This document shows positions 10,721-26,012 of a stretch of DNA of 29,544 nt, piece after piece. The position numbers were made by a program, and so were the translations under genes. The notes below the pieces were generated by a model, which did no database searches, had not been told where the DNA came from, and saw only the letters and a list, made by a program, of their open reading frames with translations. The stretch is from Euprymna scolopes (taxonomy: Eukaryota; Mollusca; Cephalopoda; Sepiida; Sepiolidae): assembly GCA_024364805.1 (NCBI GenBank), contig CM044511.1, positions 41,768,747-41,798,290 on the forward strand. The letters run 5' to 3'. Position 1 is the stretch's first letter; the number at the start of each line of letters is the position of its first letter.

Positions 10721-12042
10721 TGTCATACTGAATAACATTGAATTATTTCAATTTTGCGGACAAAATATTTTATGCTGCCAAAAATGGGACGACCAGACCA
10801 GTAAATATTGTTGAATGTATTTTATCGCAAAAAACTGTGACTTATCTTTGTCTAATCTGTAAAAACTCTTACCAGATATATTCAGGCTGGGATAAACGTC
10901 ATTTCATAAGATAGAGTAATGCATGAATTAAATCAAGAATGAGGAGAACCCCATAAACCTCAATCTCCATAGTCAACAAATAGTGAGACGATTATAACCT
11001 TGCCGATCTAAGTGCTGACGATTTCCAATAGCTAACATACTTCTAACTATTGATATCGATGAAAAACTAAACGTTTTAATTAATTGATATACGATTAAAC
11101 CTGGCAATACACAATTTTCTGGAGATTATTAGCGTTAAAAAGCATTGAAAGGGCATTAATAGTTCTATCGCCGTCTACTTATTAAAAACAGACTAACAAT
11201 CAGACCACTATTCTTTAGAATAGCAATAAAACATAGGAACACCTATATAAGCCACTGCCAAACTATGTTATCTTTCCACAGCCTTGAATTCGCTTTATGA
11301 CTGTTCATAGTGTATATACACTTTCCTGACTTGCGAGAAAATTGCACATATAACTTTCATAAGTACATCAAATAACAACATTAACATGGGAAACGATACA
11401 ATAAAACAAACGGAAAATATACGCACATGAAAAAACATTAAATAAAGCGTGGGTTCAATTAGATTTTCGATCTAATGTATCAATTGTAAATGCGTACAGA
11501 GGAGAGGATTCAATAAGCCTACGTTGCTAAATCTTACAAAAAAAACATAGCAGAGATTGAGTTGAATATAAATTTTAAGGTAAATTCTCCATTAATGTCA
11601 TATTTAATGGTACAGTAAAAAATCGAATGAAATATATGCGTGTTATTAAACACAATAATGTTTTAAGGACATATTTTATACAATAATTATATTTGCAGTG
11701 ATTTTCTTATGATCATGTTTTGTCAAATAGTGGAAACTCTAGCCACTAAGAGAAACACTAATTTAAACAGAGGAAACATATTCTCTAAATTCAATCTGCA
11801 TTATTCATACATACACACTTCAGATAACAAAAACGATCGATGTATTATTGGTTTACACCCATTATTAAAAGTTAAAAGGTTATAGTGCATAGACAAGATA
11901 GCTCCCTGTTTTCTATGAACATTAAAACACACATTATATTGAACATCCTTTATCTCGAAAGTATACCTGCATTATATTATCATAATTAGTAAAAGCATAG
12001 AACAAAATCGACGGGATTTCCACAAGGCCTTCTCTCTCACAC

Positions 12043-12050
<8 letters not shown>
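10721..12050. other. AT-rich spacer, nothing recognised
   Basis: The stretch shows no coding, RNA or repeat signal that I can support. Confidence 0.5.

Positions 12051-12097
<47 letters not shown>
12051..12097. repeat. (CT)n microsatellite
   Basis: An uninterrupted CT dinucleotide run of about 23 units. The overlapping minus-strand frame at 11972-12196 contains an RE-repeat produced by this run and is not a gene. Confidence 0.97.
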
Positions 12098-12100
<3 letters not shown>

Positions 12101-12265
12101 CCCTGTCATTTGATGATACAGAATTATGTTTGACAAAAAAAAGAATTGAGATTTCTTCATACAAGAAATAAAATACTTGAAATATGTCTTAGACAAAAAC
12201 GGTTGAAGGATGAAAACTTGAAAGTTCCTCTACTGAAAACAACATGATTCCTCCCCCCATACAGA

Positions 12266-12305
12266 ATATATATATGTATATTATATAAATATATATATAT
12301 ATATG

Positions 12306-12351
<46 letters not shown>
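12266..12351. repeat. Imperfect (TA)n microsatellite
   Basis: A TA dinucleotide run with ATGTAT interruptions, ending at TATAGATG. Confidence 0.95.
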
Positions 12352-12353
<2 letters not shown>

Positions 12354-15300
12354 TGTCGAATAAGCAGACTATTTTCTGGCGTACATAAATTTTATTTTAA
12401 AGGAAAATGTTACAAATTAAAATAACATTATCATAAAGAGTGTCCAAAAAGTGCACTTACCATGGGAAAAATTTCCAGGAAACTAATAACACTTGAGAAA
12501 GTTCTTTACAATAAAATATACATCATATAAAGTTTTCAATTCGCGCATAAAAGATGCCTTAATCAGATGAGAAAGTGTCCGTTTGATATCCGATTCATGC
12601 ATCTAACATGAAAGATAGCAGTGAGATGATACAGGAGATCAGGAGAATATGAAGCTGCATCAGAACGACGTTGATCAACAAGAAATAGCAAATCCAACTA
12701 CATTTTAAGAATCAGTAAAAAGTCCCAAGTACCCTTGTCCAAATAAAAATCATGATTGCGAGTTATGATGTAGCCTCACCTATTCTCACAAAATTATTAT
12801 TGCTAAACATTCTATGAATCACGCCTGTAACTTTTGTAGCGGATAAGATCGGTACCAATCAGGAGAATACAAAGTAATTAACAGTCGGAAATATTAATAT
12901 TTTTTGTATTTTTTTTTTGTAAAATATACTTTTCTACTCATCAAGTTATACCACATAACATACGACTGTGAGAGACAAGAATCATATATAACAATATAGT
13001 TTAATTAAATTGCGGACGCGTTGCTGCACATTTTAAAGACCCTTCTAATAAGGCAGATATTCACTAGTTAATATATGATAGCAGATACATTAAGGTGGGA
13101 AATTGCCGCAAGTGTGTGGATAATGTTGAAACGATGCATAAAACCTGGTTAAAAATATATAGATACATCTATGAATCTTACAGATGTACGTCAAGAAAAG
13201 TTTAGAAAAAGTTGTTTCAGATTCGATTGTTGCTACGAATGCAACCATCTATGAGAATCTCTGAAAAAGGCAATTCTTAATCTTTAGAGGATTAATGTAA
13301 ATAAACCTATTTTCTCAATAAATGAAATCTTCACTCGAACCTTAGTCAATGTCTAACTTATTTCACCTTATACGAGGAAGATGCCGCGAAGTAACACAAG
13401 AATAGTGTGTGATGTTAATGATATACGTAGTATTTTTTCAATATATTGTGATATGCCACTTTTCCGAAACCCAGAGGAACACAAAAATCGATAAAAATAT
13501 ATTTTATCGAAAGCATCCAGATATACTCGCAATCATCTATACAAAGTTTATGTAGAAAATGATGATGCCATATTCTACCGAACACTTTAAAAAACCTCTA
13601 GTAGAATAACCTTACAGTTTTCTTGATTAGTCATTAATATACATACATTTACAATTGTTAAAAGATCAACAGTTGAACGAAAACAACAAAATGCATATTA
13701 AACATGACTAGAAGGATCATGACTGTCCATAAAAATATTAAGGTCTGCCGTTTACTAAGCTTTCAAAATCGTTACAACTAAGCATGAGACGATTATCAAG
13801 TCGTGACATAGTATACACAGGCTGATTACTGTTATTTTTAAAGATGAAGACAACTGGAGACACACCTCTGAATAATAATGGCAATGAGACTGAGACAAAT
13901 ACCGATGTGATACTTTTTAAAAAATAGAAGGAAGTTAGAGCTTAAAATGTTTTACAACGCCTGCAGGAATTCAATACAGATCGGACACTTAAACTGTTAA
14001 AAATCAAAAAAATACTATATAAATATCTTTGGAACGTAAACTATAGAAGCAAGTTTTCAAAAGAAAGCAAGGACAAAATACTTAACCCAATTAGCACGTA
14101 GACCATTAAATAGAAAACACGCAACCTTGTAAATATAAGCCACACTATTGTAAATTCTCCCCAAACCAAAAACACATACCTTTTGAAATTGAATAAAATA
14201 ACGATTCTCTTAAGAATAACACTTACTCTCTTGACAGCTGTGTTATTGGATTGCCTGTAAGCCTCAGAAAAATCTTCAAAATACAGATGGAATTATTGAT
14301 CGTAATGGACAATTGCGGAAGCCCAAACATGAAAACCTGCGAATTGTATGGAGTGTTAATTATCCCTTGAGGAATAACGGTGTTAATTCAGAAAAGAAAG
14401 GAGTCAGAACACTGTTTCCAGTATTATTTGGATATCTATGACTGATTGGACTTCACGGATCTTCACCAGGAAGATGTAAAACCCATCTAAATAAATGGCC
14501 CGGTAGGTAAACGTATGCCTATAAAAATAAACGTTCATTAGAATACGTTACAGGAAAACATGTAATAGCATGAACATCAGTAAAGAGAGAAGAAGAAAAT
14601 GAAACACAAGAGTTTGGATTAAAAGAGATCAAGTAAGCACAGCTGATGACGGTCATTATCAGAAAAGCATGTAAGAAATTGCAATGTAGAATAAATCAAT
14701 TACTAGATAAAAGTTAAAACAATCTGGCAATATCCAGATGATTATAGTGAGAAATTTAGACAAAGTTATAAACATCTACATCGACGGAAAAAAGATGGAG
14801 GTTGGTAAAATTAGACGTAATTCATTATCGATATTGCTTACAGCATGAAAAATAGGCAGTTAAGCTAAATAATACGGAATAAGAGGTATAGGAAAGCAAA
14901 GACAACAGTGTAGGTGCGATGACGGATTTTATGAGGAGATACTTATTAAAAAAGGAGAAATATTATATAAAAACATAGAATATTTTAAGTGGGAAAAAGG
15001 CAAATGTATAACAGCATATAAATAATAAACTCATAAATAGCAAGGATATGAATACAGTCGTTAAGGAAATAAAAAGGTGGGCATCGCGAAACTTCGTTGT
15101 TAGATATCTAATATCAGTATACACATTCAAGAAGGTTGTTTTGAGATTTAGTACAAGGTGTCTCAAAATAATAGAATCACTTCAAGCTTTAAGAAGGCGC
15201 ACCACTAGCACCAATCGAACACATGAAAAACATGACCCCTTTAGTGGCCAACCGTGTGCAAGTAATGAGTTACTAGGCTGACCTACAAAAACTACACCCA

Positions 15301-16700
15301 GAAATTAGTTACATATGTGATCATAAAGTGTTGTATTTAGCGAAGCTTTCATTCTAAAGAAAAATAAAAATGGCTTTTTCTCCAAGACGTTAGACACCAA
15401 CCAAATATATTAAGAACATCGGGTTAAAGAATAACAAGAATCACTATCATATAATAGGGGATTGATTTCCAGTGTTATCTACAAACACACATGTGTTAAA
15501 TTAGAGCGTTTTTTTTACTCTTTACACTCTGTTTTGTCAACCTTATTAGGAACTATTATTATTACCCTTGTTTAGGAAAAAGAGAAGGTATATTCACAAG
15601 CTGTAAAACAATGAATGCAAATATTGTTTAGAACTCAAGGGCACAAACAAAGAAATATGTGTTGTTTTTGCATAAATAACGTGTTGATTTTGGTAACGGA
15701 TGTTGCATATCACCTTTTGTATAAAATTTACAGAAGGAAATAAACTTGATATTCTAACATATTGAAGATGTTATGATAATTCGTCTCGATCAATTGTAAA
15801 ATAGATAAAATAGTGATATTATGTCAGAACTAAATAAACATCACGATTAGTATTAGAAAGCAAAACGATGTATCAAACTAAATAGCAATAATCGATCACA
15901 GACAAAAGAGAGAAAGAGCGTAAGATATAAAATCTATGTAAACACATATGGATAATTAAATATACTTGTGCAAATATAACTGAATATAAACTCGTTTATA
16001 CACAGTAAATAAGTAAAATAAAGAACAATCACAAAAGGTATTGCCTAATTGCGCGTTACAATAGAAATGATGTAAATTACATTATATTACAAATATTGGA
16101 ATGTGTAGGAGTGAATGTGTTGAAAATTTAATAGATTGACTAATTTTATATGAAAAAAACATAAGGAAAAATGTAGCATGTAAACTTAGTTACATATAAA
16201 CGGAAAACTTACTGTTTTAATTAGTCTTTTTGATTGTCTTCAAGGTAATTTATCCACTGCTATAGTTTACAAAGTATACGAAAAATATGTAGTGAGGAAT
16301 TGTTTTATTGTTGAATTATTAGAATTTAGAAATAGAGCGATTATAATTTTGCATATAATGTTTTATTATCATGTAAAAAAAGAAGATGGTGAAGGTAAAT
16401 AATATGTAAATTTTACCGTGTGAAACAGACCAATTATATTAAAAAAGTCACAAGATCAAATATTTGCAATTAGGTTCATAAGAGCGTAAGTGTTCGCTAT
16501 CTTCATTAATAGTAGAAGTGTTTAGAAAAAAGATATATCATGTTTAATGTAATAATATCTTACTAGCTGAACATGTGAGAAAATTAACATTAAGTTTAAA
16601 CATCATCTCGTGAGCAAACAATATAATTCACTTCAATTGAACAATCAATATAATATAAGTTCCGATTAGACCCTGAACAAAAAATAACTATTGTTATAGA
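12352..16700. other. Long AT-rich spacer, nothing recognised
   Basis: About 4.3 kb of AT-rich DNA. I looked for long frames, splice-bounded exons, tRNA boxes, inverted-repeat ends and tandem periods and found none that convinced. The frame pair at 14963-15281 (67 residues minus, 77 plus) shows no family motif. Confidence 0.5.
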
Positions 16701-16853
16701 CAAATATGGAAACTGCTGGAGATATATTATTTCAAGAAAACTAAATAATACGCTGGCTGGCGATAAATAACATAATTATTTTGATTTTCATGGACACTGG
16801 CTAACGAAAACTAACTAATTTCTGTGGCCTGCAGATCAGACACTAGCGGGCAA

Positions 16854-17444
16854 TTAATACATTTTTGGTATTGTGGCTGTAACGTTGCATTGTAAACTGT
16901 ACCGACAAGACATGTTGCTTGAGAAGACTAACTTATTAGTATAGTCATGTGCACCTTTTATCCAATCGCTGGCGACCATTGACTTATTACTACTGTGACG
17001 TGCACAAGCAAAACACTGTATGGCTATAAATGACTGTATATTATTATGATCTACCCCCACTATACGCTGGCTGGCGATAACTAACTCTTTAGTATTGTAA
17101 CCTGCACCCACCACACAAACTCTGGCGATAGATACCTTACAAGTATTGCTATCAGCCCCCATCAGGCACTGTGACCTACACGCACCATACATTTTGCTGT
17201 GGATAAATAACTTATGAGTGTTGTGGCCTGAACCAAACATACACTGGTTGCTGATAAATAACTTATTTGTATTTTGATCTGTAAACACTAGATACAGACT
17301 GGCAATAAATAACTTATGAGTGTTGTGCTCTTTACCTACCAGACAATGGCTGAGGATAACAAACTTATTAGCATAGTGACCTGCACGCACTTCACACTTG
17401 CTGGCGATAAATAATGTATTAATATTGTAACATGCACCACCCAT
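16854..17444 (-). CDS. Repeat-derived 196-residue open frame; coding status unknown
   Basis: This is the longest open frame in the array, starting with MGGACYNINTLFIASKCEV and consisting of about eleven 17-residue units with the pattern HNTNKLFIASQCxVGAx. Similar shorter frames occur at 17522-17746, 18121-18426, 19376-19663 and 19917-20222, separated by indels or stops. No signal peptide, known domain or clear initiation context is visible. The consensus unit has no stop in this frame and its length is a multiple of three, so long open frames arise without selection. A second minus-strand frame is also open (for example 19061-19270, YLSPxSVxWVQxTI pattern), which argues against coding. I list it only because it is the longest frame with internal peptide periodicity. 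Confidence 0.15.
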   Translation of the reverse strand: MGGACYNINTLFIASKCEVRAGHYANKFVILSHCLVGKEHNTHKLFIASLYLVFTDQNTNKLFISNQCMFGSGHNTHKLFIHSKMYGACRSQCLMGADSNTCKVSIARVCVVGAGYNTKELVIASQRIVGVDHNNIQSFIAIQCFACARHSSNKSMVASDWIKGAHDYTNKLVFSSNMSCRYSLQCNVTATIPKMY

Positions 17445-18718
17445 TAACTTGTATGCAATGATTAGCTTATAATGATATTGTACTATCCAGATATTGGCTG
17501 GGAATAACTAAGTTATTAGTATTAAACTGCACCAACCAAACATGTGCTGGCAATAAACACCTCTTTCGTATTGTGATCTGTACCCACCACATAAAGGCTG
17601 GCGATAAATAACTTATTAGTGTTGTGATCGGTATAAACCAGACACAGGCTGGAGATAAATAACTTATGATTATATGGATCTACACTCGCCATACACTGGC
17701 TTACGATAAGTAACGTGTTATTGTGATCTGTACGCTTCAGACACAAGCAAAGAAAACAAACTTATAATTTTTGTGACTTGCGTCCAACATACACTGGTTG
17801 GCAATAAATAACGTTAGTATTGTTATGTGTACCCACTATATACCGGTTTGTGATAAGTCACTTATTAGTGTTGTGCTCTGTACCCACCAGACACTAGTAT
17901 GTGATAAATTACTGTATAAGTATTGTGATGTGTACCCATTATACATTGGCTGGCTATAAATAACTAATCAGCAGTGTGACCATCAATTACCATAAGGTAG
18001 CTCGCGAGAAATAACCAATTAGTATTGTAATCTTCATCCATTAGACACTAGCTAGCGATATATAAATTATTAGTACTGTGAACTGTACTTACCGGACATA
18101 AGCTGGCAATATTAAACTGACTAGTATTGGGATATGTGCCCATCATACATTGGCAGGCGATAAATAATTGTGTTGTTGTCTGCAGCCGTCAGGAACTGGC
18201 TGGTTAAAACTAAATTATAAGTATTGCCATCTGCACCCATCATACACTTAGTAGTGATAACTAGCTTATTAGTATTGTGACATGCACCGTCCAGTAAAAA
18301 AAACTTATTAGTATTGTGATTTGCACACACTAGAGACTGGCTGGCGATAACAAACATGTAACTATTGTTAACTGCACCCACAACACACTGGCCGGCGACA
18401 ATAACTGATGAGTAATGTGACTGCACTCATCACATATTGACTTACGAGTAATAAGTTATTAGTATTTTGATTTATACTGACCAGACACTAGCTGACGATA
18501 AATAACTTCTTAGTCTTGTGATCTGTACCAACTAGAAACTGACTGGCGAAAACTAACTTGTACGGATTGTGATCTGTACCTACCATATACTGGTTGGTGA
18601 TAAATAACTTATTTGTTTGTGATCAGCATCCACAAGAAACTAACTGTTGAGAGATAACTTATTAGTATTGTTATCTGTACCCACTAGATAATCGCAAGGA
18701 ATAGATAGCTTATATGTA

Positions 18719-18920
18719 GGGCTAGGCCAACGGCATATTTTTCATTGTTTTGATTCTTAGGTATATATTCATTGATATCTTAAATGTTTTATATAGAGTT
18801 ATGCCATCCACGGTTGATTAATAGTGTCTAACTGTGTCCGATATATATTCTGTGTCGACGTGCGTCGAATATATACTTGAGAGTAAAAACAATGAAAATA
18901 ATATGAGGTTGCCAATCCTT
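18719..18920. mobile_element. MITE (~202 bp) inserted in the 51-bp array
   Basis: The block is not array sequence and has long imperfect inverted ends. The left end reads GGGCTAGGCCAACGGCATA, then TTTTTCATTGTTTTGATTC and GTATATATTC (to 18770). The reverse complement of the right end (18867-18920) reads AAGGATTGGCAACCTCATA, then TTTTCATTGTTTTTACTC and GTATATATTC. The flanks are CTTATATGTA (18709-18718) and CTTATAAATA (18921-18930), matching at 8 of 10 positions. Removing the block plus one flank restores a normal array unit (GATAGCTTATAAATATTGTG). There is no coding capacity. The ~10-bp duplication would fit a Mutator-like family (9-11 bp), but assignment is uncertain. Confidence 0.75.
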
Positions 18921-20245
18921 CTTATAAATATTGTGATCTGAACCCACACAAACCTAGTAGGTGATAAATAACTAATAATTGTTTTCATCTGTACCCATTA
19001 GACACAGTCTGGCGATAAATAACTTATTAGTAATATGACCTGCACCCACCATGCACTGCCCTACGATAGATAACTTATTAGTATTGCGATCTCCACGAAA
19101 CAGACACTGGCTGGCGATAAATTACTCAATATTATTGTAACCTGCACCCAGTAGACACTGACTGGCGATAAATAAGTTATGAGTATTGTGATTAGCACCC
19201 ACCAGGCACTGGCTCGAGATAAGTAAGTGTTTACTATTGTGACCTGTCTAGAGCATACGGTGGATGACAATAACTAACTCAGGAGCATCGTGGCCCGTAC
19301 CCACTTTACACTGGCTGGCGATAAATAAATCATTAGTAGTGTGACCTGCGCCACCCAGAAACTGGCTTGCAATGACTATCTGATAATAATTCTGACCTGC
19401 ACTCTCCAGATATTGGCTGGGGATAAAAAAAAATATAAATAATGTGACTTGCACCAAACATAAACCTGCTGGAGATAAACTTTTTTAGTATGGTGGTCCA
19501 AACCCACCACATACATGCTGGCCCAAAAAATCACAATAGTATTGTAATGGGTATACACAAGACACAGGCTGGCGATAAACAACTTATTATTATTGTGATT
19601 TATTTCCACACAAAACTTGCTGTGATGAGATAACTTATTAGTATTGTGATCTGTACCTAGCAAAAACGGCTGGCTATAGCAAATTTATTAGTATTTGAGT
19701 CTATACATTCCAGTTATTGGCTTTCGACAGCTAATATATTAGCATTATGACATGCAAACATGAGATACTGGCTGGCAATAAACAATTATTAATATTGTGA
19801 TTTGTACGCACTAGACTCCGACTGGTTATAACACACTTTTTTGTCTTTTGACCTGTTCCCACCATACAATAACTGGCGATACTTAACTTATTAGCAAGGC
19901 GATCTGCACTGACCAATCAGTGTCTAGCCAGATATAACGTATTAGTATTGTGATCTGTAGCAAGCAGACACTGGCTGGGGATTACTAACATATTCGTATT
20001 GTGACCTCCACCAAGCATACATTGGCTGACGATCACTAATTTATTGGTATTGTGACCTGTACACCTCATACACTGGCTGGCAATTAATAACTTATTAGTA
20101 TTGTGATCTATATAGACAATACACTGGCTGGTGATAAATAAATTAATATCAATGTGATTCGTATCCACAAGGCGATGGCGGGGGATAAATAATTTTTTAG
20201 CATTGTGATCTGCACACACCATATAGTGGCTGGCGAAAACTTATC

Positions 20246-20386
20246 TTTTTGAAACAATTATATTTGAGGCATTTTGAAAGATACCATTTCTATAATAAAT
20301 AAAGTTGGTAGAATACCGGTGGATGCGATTAATAATATTTTATTTTCAAATTCAGACATATTCAGGATGATAATGTTCGAAGCGTA

Positions 20387-20389
<3 letters not shown>
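20246..20389. other. Short spacer between array and microsatellite
   Basis: The spacer contains an AATAAATAAAG word and GAATACCGGTGG; nothing else is recognised. Confidence 0.4.
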
Positions 20390-20455
<66 letters not shown>

Positions 20456-20465
20456 AGAGAGAGAG
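20390..20465. repeat. (TA)n microsatellite followed by (GA)n
   Basis: A TA run to 20453, then GGAGAGAGAGAG. It directly precedes the first Helitron-like unit. Confidence 0.95.
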
Positions 20466-20494
20466 CGTGAGAGATTTTGTAATCTATCTATTTA

Positions 20495-20886
20495 TATATC
20501 TATAAAAGTGAACGTGGCTGTGTGTGATCGTGTGTGTACATTTCCCTACGCAATAGCTCTGTCAATTTAAATACTCGAAATATGATATACAGTGTACTGA
20601 GATTTGGGAAAATCTTGTGATCGGTTTTCGGGGAGAAATTTGGCTGTTAAGGGGTCAAAGTTCAAGCATTTGACCTTTGAGAACTCTACCAAACTCCCCC
20701 GACAATTTTGGGTCTAAACACTTGAAATTTAAGATAGATTCCTTAGACATGGATCAAACTTAATAATTGATTTGAGCCCAAAACAATAAATTTTAAATTG
20801 TCATCATAGGGGTCAACGTTAAAATAAATTGCCCGCTTTTTTTTGCTCAACATACACTCCCAAACACCCCGGCAGTGGCATTCAGC
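20495..20886 (+). mobile_element. Helitron-like unit A (internally deleted)
   Basis: The unit begins ATCTATAAAAGTGAACGTGG and carries TCTGTCAATTT, TGATATACAG, GAGATTTGGGAAAA, then TTGGGTCTAAACACTTGAAA and GAGCCCAAAACAATAA. It jumps from there to the 3' end block (TTTGCTCAACATACACTCCC) and a damaged hairpin (CACCCCGGCAGTGGCATTC). It is shorter than unit C by several hundred bases. Confidence 0.65.
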
Positions 20887-20887
20887 C

Positions 20888-21607
20888 ATATCTATAAAAG
20901 TTAAAAGTGAACGTATCTGTGTGCCTGCTGTCTGTCTGTGTGCATTTCCCTACGAAATGTGATATACAGGGTACTGAAATTTGGGAAAAACTTTATGATC
21001 GGAAATGTTGCTGTTAAAGGGTTCAAATTCAACGATTTGATCTTTGAGATCTCTGCCAAACTCCTCCACAATTTTGGGTCTAAATAGTTGAAATTTTGGA
21101 TACAGGTTCCTTGGACATGGATTTAAATTATAATTGATTTGAGCCCAAAACAATAATTGTCAAGGGGGAATAATAGCGGTCATACTTTAAAAAATTTACC
21201 TCTGCGGTCTCTACCAAATAACTCAGACAATTTCTGGTCTAAACATGTAAAATTTTGCATAAAGGTTATTCAGAGATAGGAAAATCTTTAGTTACCAATA
21301 TATAAATGGATGTGGGTATGTATGTTTTCGTGTCTGCCTAAAACATTCGAGAGGCGACGGATTTTTTAAGATCAGTGTCGGTTTCAAATTCAACCTTTCA
21401 GACGATGATATCGAAAAATTGGCTTAAAATATTACCATCTTCACCTGGCGGGACACTTTTCTTCAGAGGCGGGGTCGTAAATGCAAGGACGTCAGATTTT
21501 CTCCCCCATTATTTTCCTCCTTTTCTGTGCGGGTTTGAGCCTGCCTTCCTACTACAACTTTTTTATTCTTAACATACAACTCCAAACACCCGGGAAACGC
21601 CGGGCTT
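20888..21607 (+). mobile_element. Helitron-like unit B
   Basis: The unit begins TATCTATAAAAGTTAAAAGTG and repeats the same ordered blocks as unit A. It also has the middle blocks missing from A (ACTCAGACAATTTCTGGTCT and ATTCAGAGATAGG). A short stretch at 21298-21360 (ATATATAAATGGATGTGGG) resembles a second, partial 5' end, so a small insertion or junction may lie there. It ends with the hairpin CACCCGGGAAACGCCGGGC and GCCAGT. Confidence 0.65.
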
Positions 21608-21613
21608 TAATGC

Positions 21614-22335
21614 CAGTATATCTAGAGAAGTGAACGTGTCTGTGTTTCTGTGAGTCTGTGTGTCTGTTTACATCTCCATACGCAATAACTGTGTCAATTT
21701 TTAGTCTACACACTTGAAATTTGATATACCGAGTACTGATCTGTGGGTAATATTTGTAATCCGTTGTCGGCCAAAATTTGGCTGTTAAGTTTGGTCAATT
21801 TCAATGATTTGTTATTTAAGCATTCTACCAAATTCCTTTGCCAATTTTGGGTCTAAACTATTGAAATTTAAGACATAGATTCCATGGACATATAACTTTA
21901 TTTCACCCGAACAATAAACGTTAAGAGGTCATAGCATGGGTAAAATTATTTAAAAAATAATCATTTACTTCTTCGGTTTCTAGAAAATGACTCAGACACT
22001 TTCTGGTCGAAACACTCTACATTTTACGTAAGGGTATTCAGAGATAAGGCAAGCTTTTTACTCGGTTTGAAGTTCGACCGTTCAGACGACAAATATTGAA
22101 GAAATGGCTAAACACACTTATATTTCCACCTTCCTTTGAACACTTTTCTACAGGGGGGGGGGGCTTTTCACCGATATTTTTGGAAGTCATCCTTTCGTTT
22201 TGATTTTCTAGCCTTAATTTAAACGTGCGTCAAATCCGCTTTGGGGTGGCCATAACAGCCAACACGTAAGGGTTTTTCCCGTTCTTTCCCTCCTTCAAAT
22301 TACGGGTTTGAGCATGCCTTCCTACTACCATACCG

Positions 22336-22415
<80 letters not shown>

Positions 22416-22455
22416 TCGACATAGACCTCCAAAAACCTGGGCAAGGCAGGGCTTA
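21614..22455 (+). mobile_element. Helitron-like unit C (longest copy)
   Basis: The unit begins TATCTAGAGAAGTGAACGTG and carries all blocks in order, including GTCGAAACACT, a G-run (GGGGGGGGGG near 22152), CACCGATATTTTTGGAAGTC and TTTAAACGTGCGTCAA. A TA microsatellite (22339-22410) replaces the T-run seen at the same place in units B and D. It ends with a mutated hairpin (CCTGGGCAAGGCAGGGC) and GCAAGT. Confidence 0.7.
22339..22410. repeat. (TA)n microsatellite inside Helitron-like unit C
   Basis: An uninterrupted AT run of about 36 dinucleotides. It lies between CCTACTACCATACCGC and TTTTGCTCGACATAGA, exactly where units B and D have a T-rich tract. Confidence 0.95.
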
Positions 22456-22461
22456 TATGCA

Positions 22462-25569
<3,108 letters not shown>

Positions 25570-26012
25570 TTCTGGTCCTTTGAAGGAATCTTGTATCAAT
25601 AATTATCAAGATTTGCCTCAAGTAGAATTATAAAAATTAGTGCCTCTCCCAATCATCATTATATGACACCAGAAGAAACAAATATTTTTAGTGTGAAGAC
25701 CAGAGGCTACTTTTGGAGTATACTGTTTGCATTTCTTGAAGAGAAGTTAACCTAACATATGCAGCTAAGAAAACTGGGCCCTTGAATCAAACAAGATGGC
25801 TAACATTAGCCACAATATTAGTGTGTTTATGGACCAAACACTATGATAAATTAAACGTTCTGGTCAAATGTATCATCCAAGTGTATGCAGTTACTTGGTT
25901 TGAGATCAAAACCGACATTTTTTTAACCAGCAATATTATATTTTTATATGATTCAGAGAACAAAACAGCTAAATGGAATCAAAATTACTGTTTTAAACAG
26001 TTCAAAATATAG
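25570..26012 (+). pseudogene. Degraded fragment of a recurrent invertebrate repeat protein
   Basis: The 76-codon frame at 25782-26012 begins MNQTRWLTLATILVCLWTKH and continues with LVKCIIQVYAVTWFEIKT. This resembles the pattern RWLTTANR...LRLYV...LVTYIMKVYAPVWFxIK that I remember from multi-copy uncharacterised proteins of many invertebrates. Upstream pieces (NHHYMTPEETNIF, KTRGYFWSILFAFLEEKLT, KKTGPLNQTRW) look like the same protein, in frames that do not all connect, so the copy is degraded. Function unknown; a mobile-element origin is likely but unproven. The ATG at 25782 is internal to the recognisable sequence, so it is not a credible start. Confidence 0.4.

Larger units (their letters stand above)
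16700..20245 (-). repeat. Diverged 51-bp tandem array (minisatellite), about 65 units
   Basis: The plus-strand consensus of the unit contains TTATTAGTATTGTGATCTGT followed by ACCCACCAGACACTGG, then CTGGCGATAAATAAC. The CTGGCGATAA-equivalent word begins at 17598, 17649 and 17700, and again at 20179 and 20230, giving a 51-bp period. Units differ widely from each other, with many substitutions and small indels, so the array is old. It is split at 18719-18920 by a MITE. On the minus strand two of three frames of the consensus lack stops; one reads HNTNKLFIASQCLVGAD. The edges are approximate because edge units are the most diverged. Confidence 0.93.

Noticed and set aside
11972-12196. 74-residue minus-strand frame with RE repeat
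   Set aside because: The RE repeat is the translation of a CT microsatellite.
19061-19457. Two overlapping minus-strand frames in the array suggesting a gene pair
   Set aside because: They are the two stop-free frames of the same 51-bp unit and indels that switch between them, not separate genes.
16700-20245. The array as a CRISPR locus
   Set aside because: Units are contiguous and diverged with no unique spacers between conserved repeats, and the window is eukaryotic in character.
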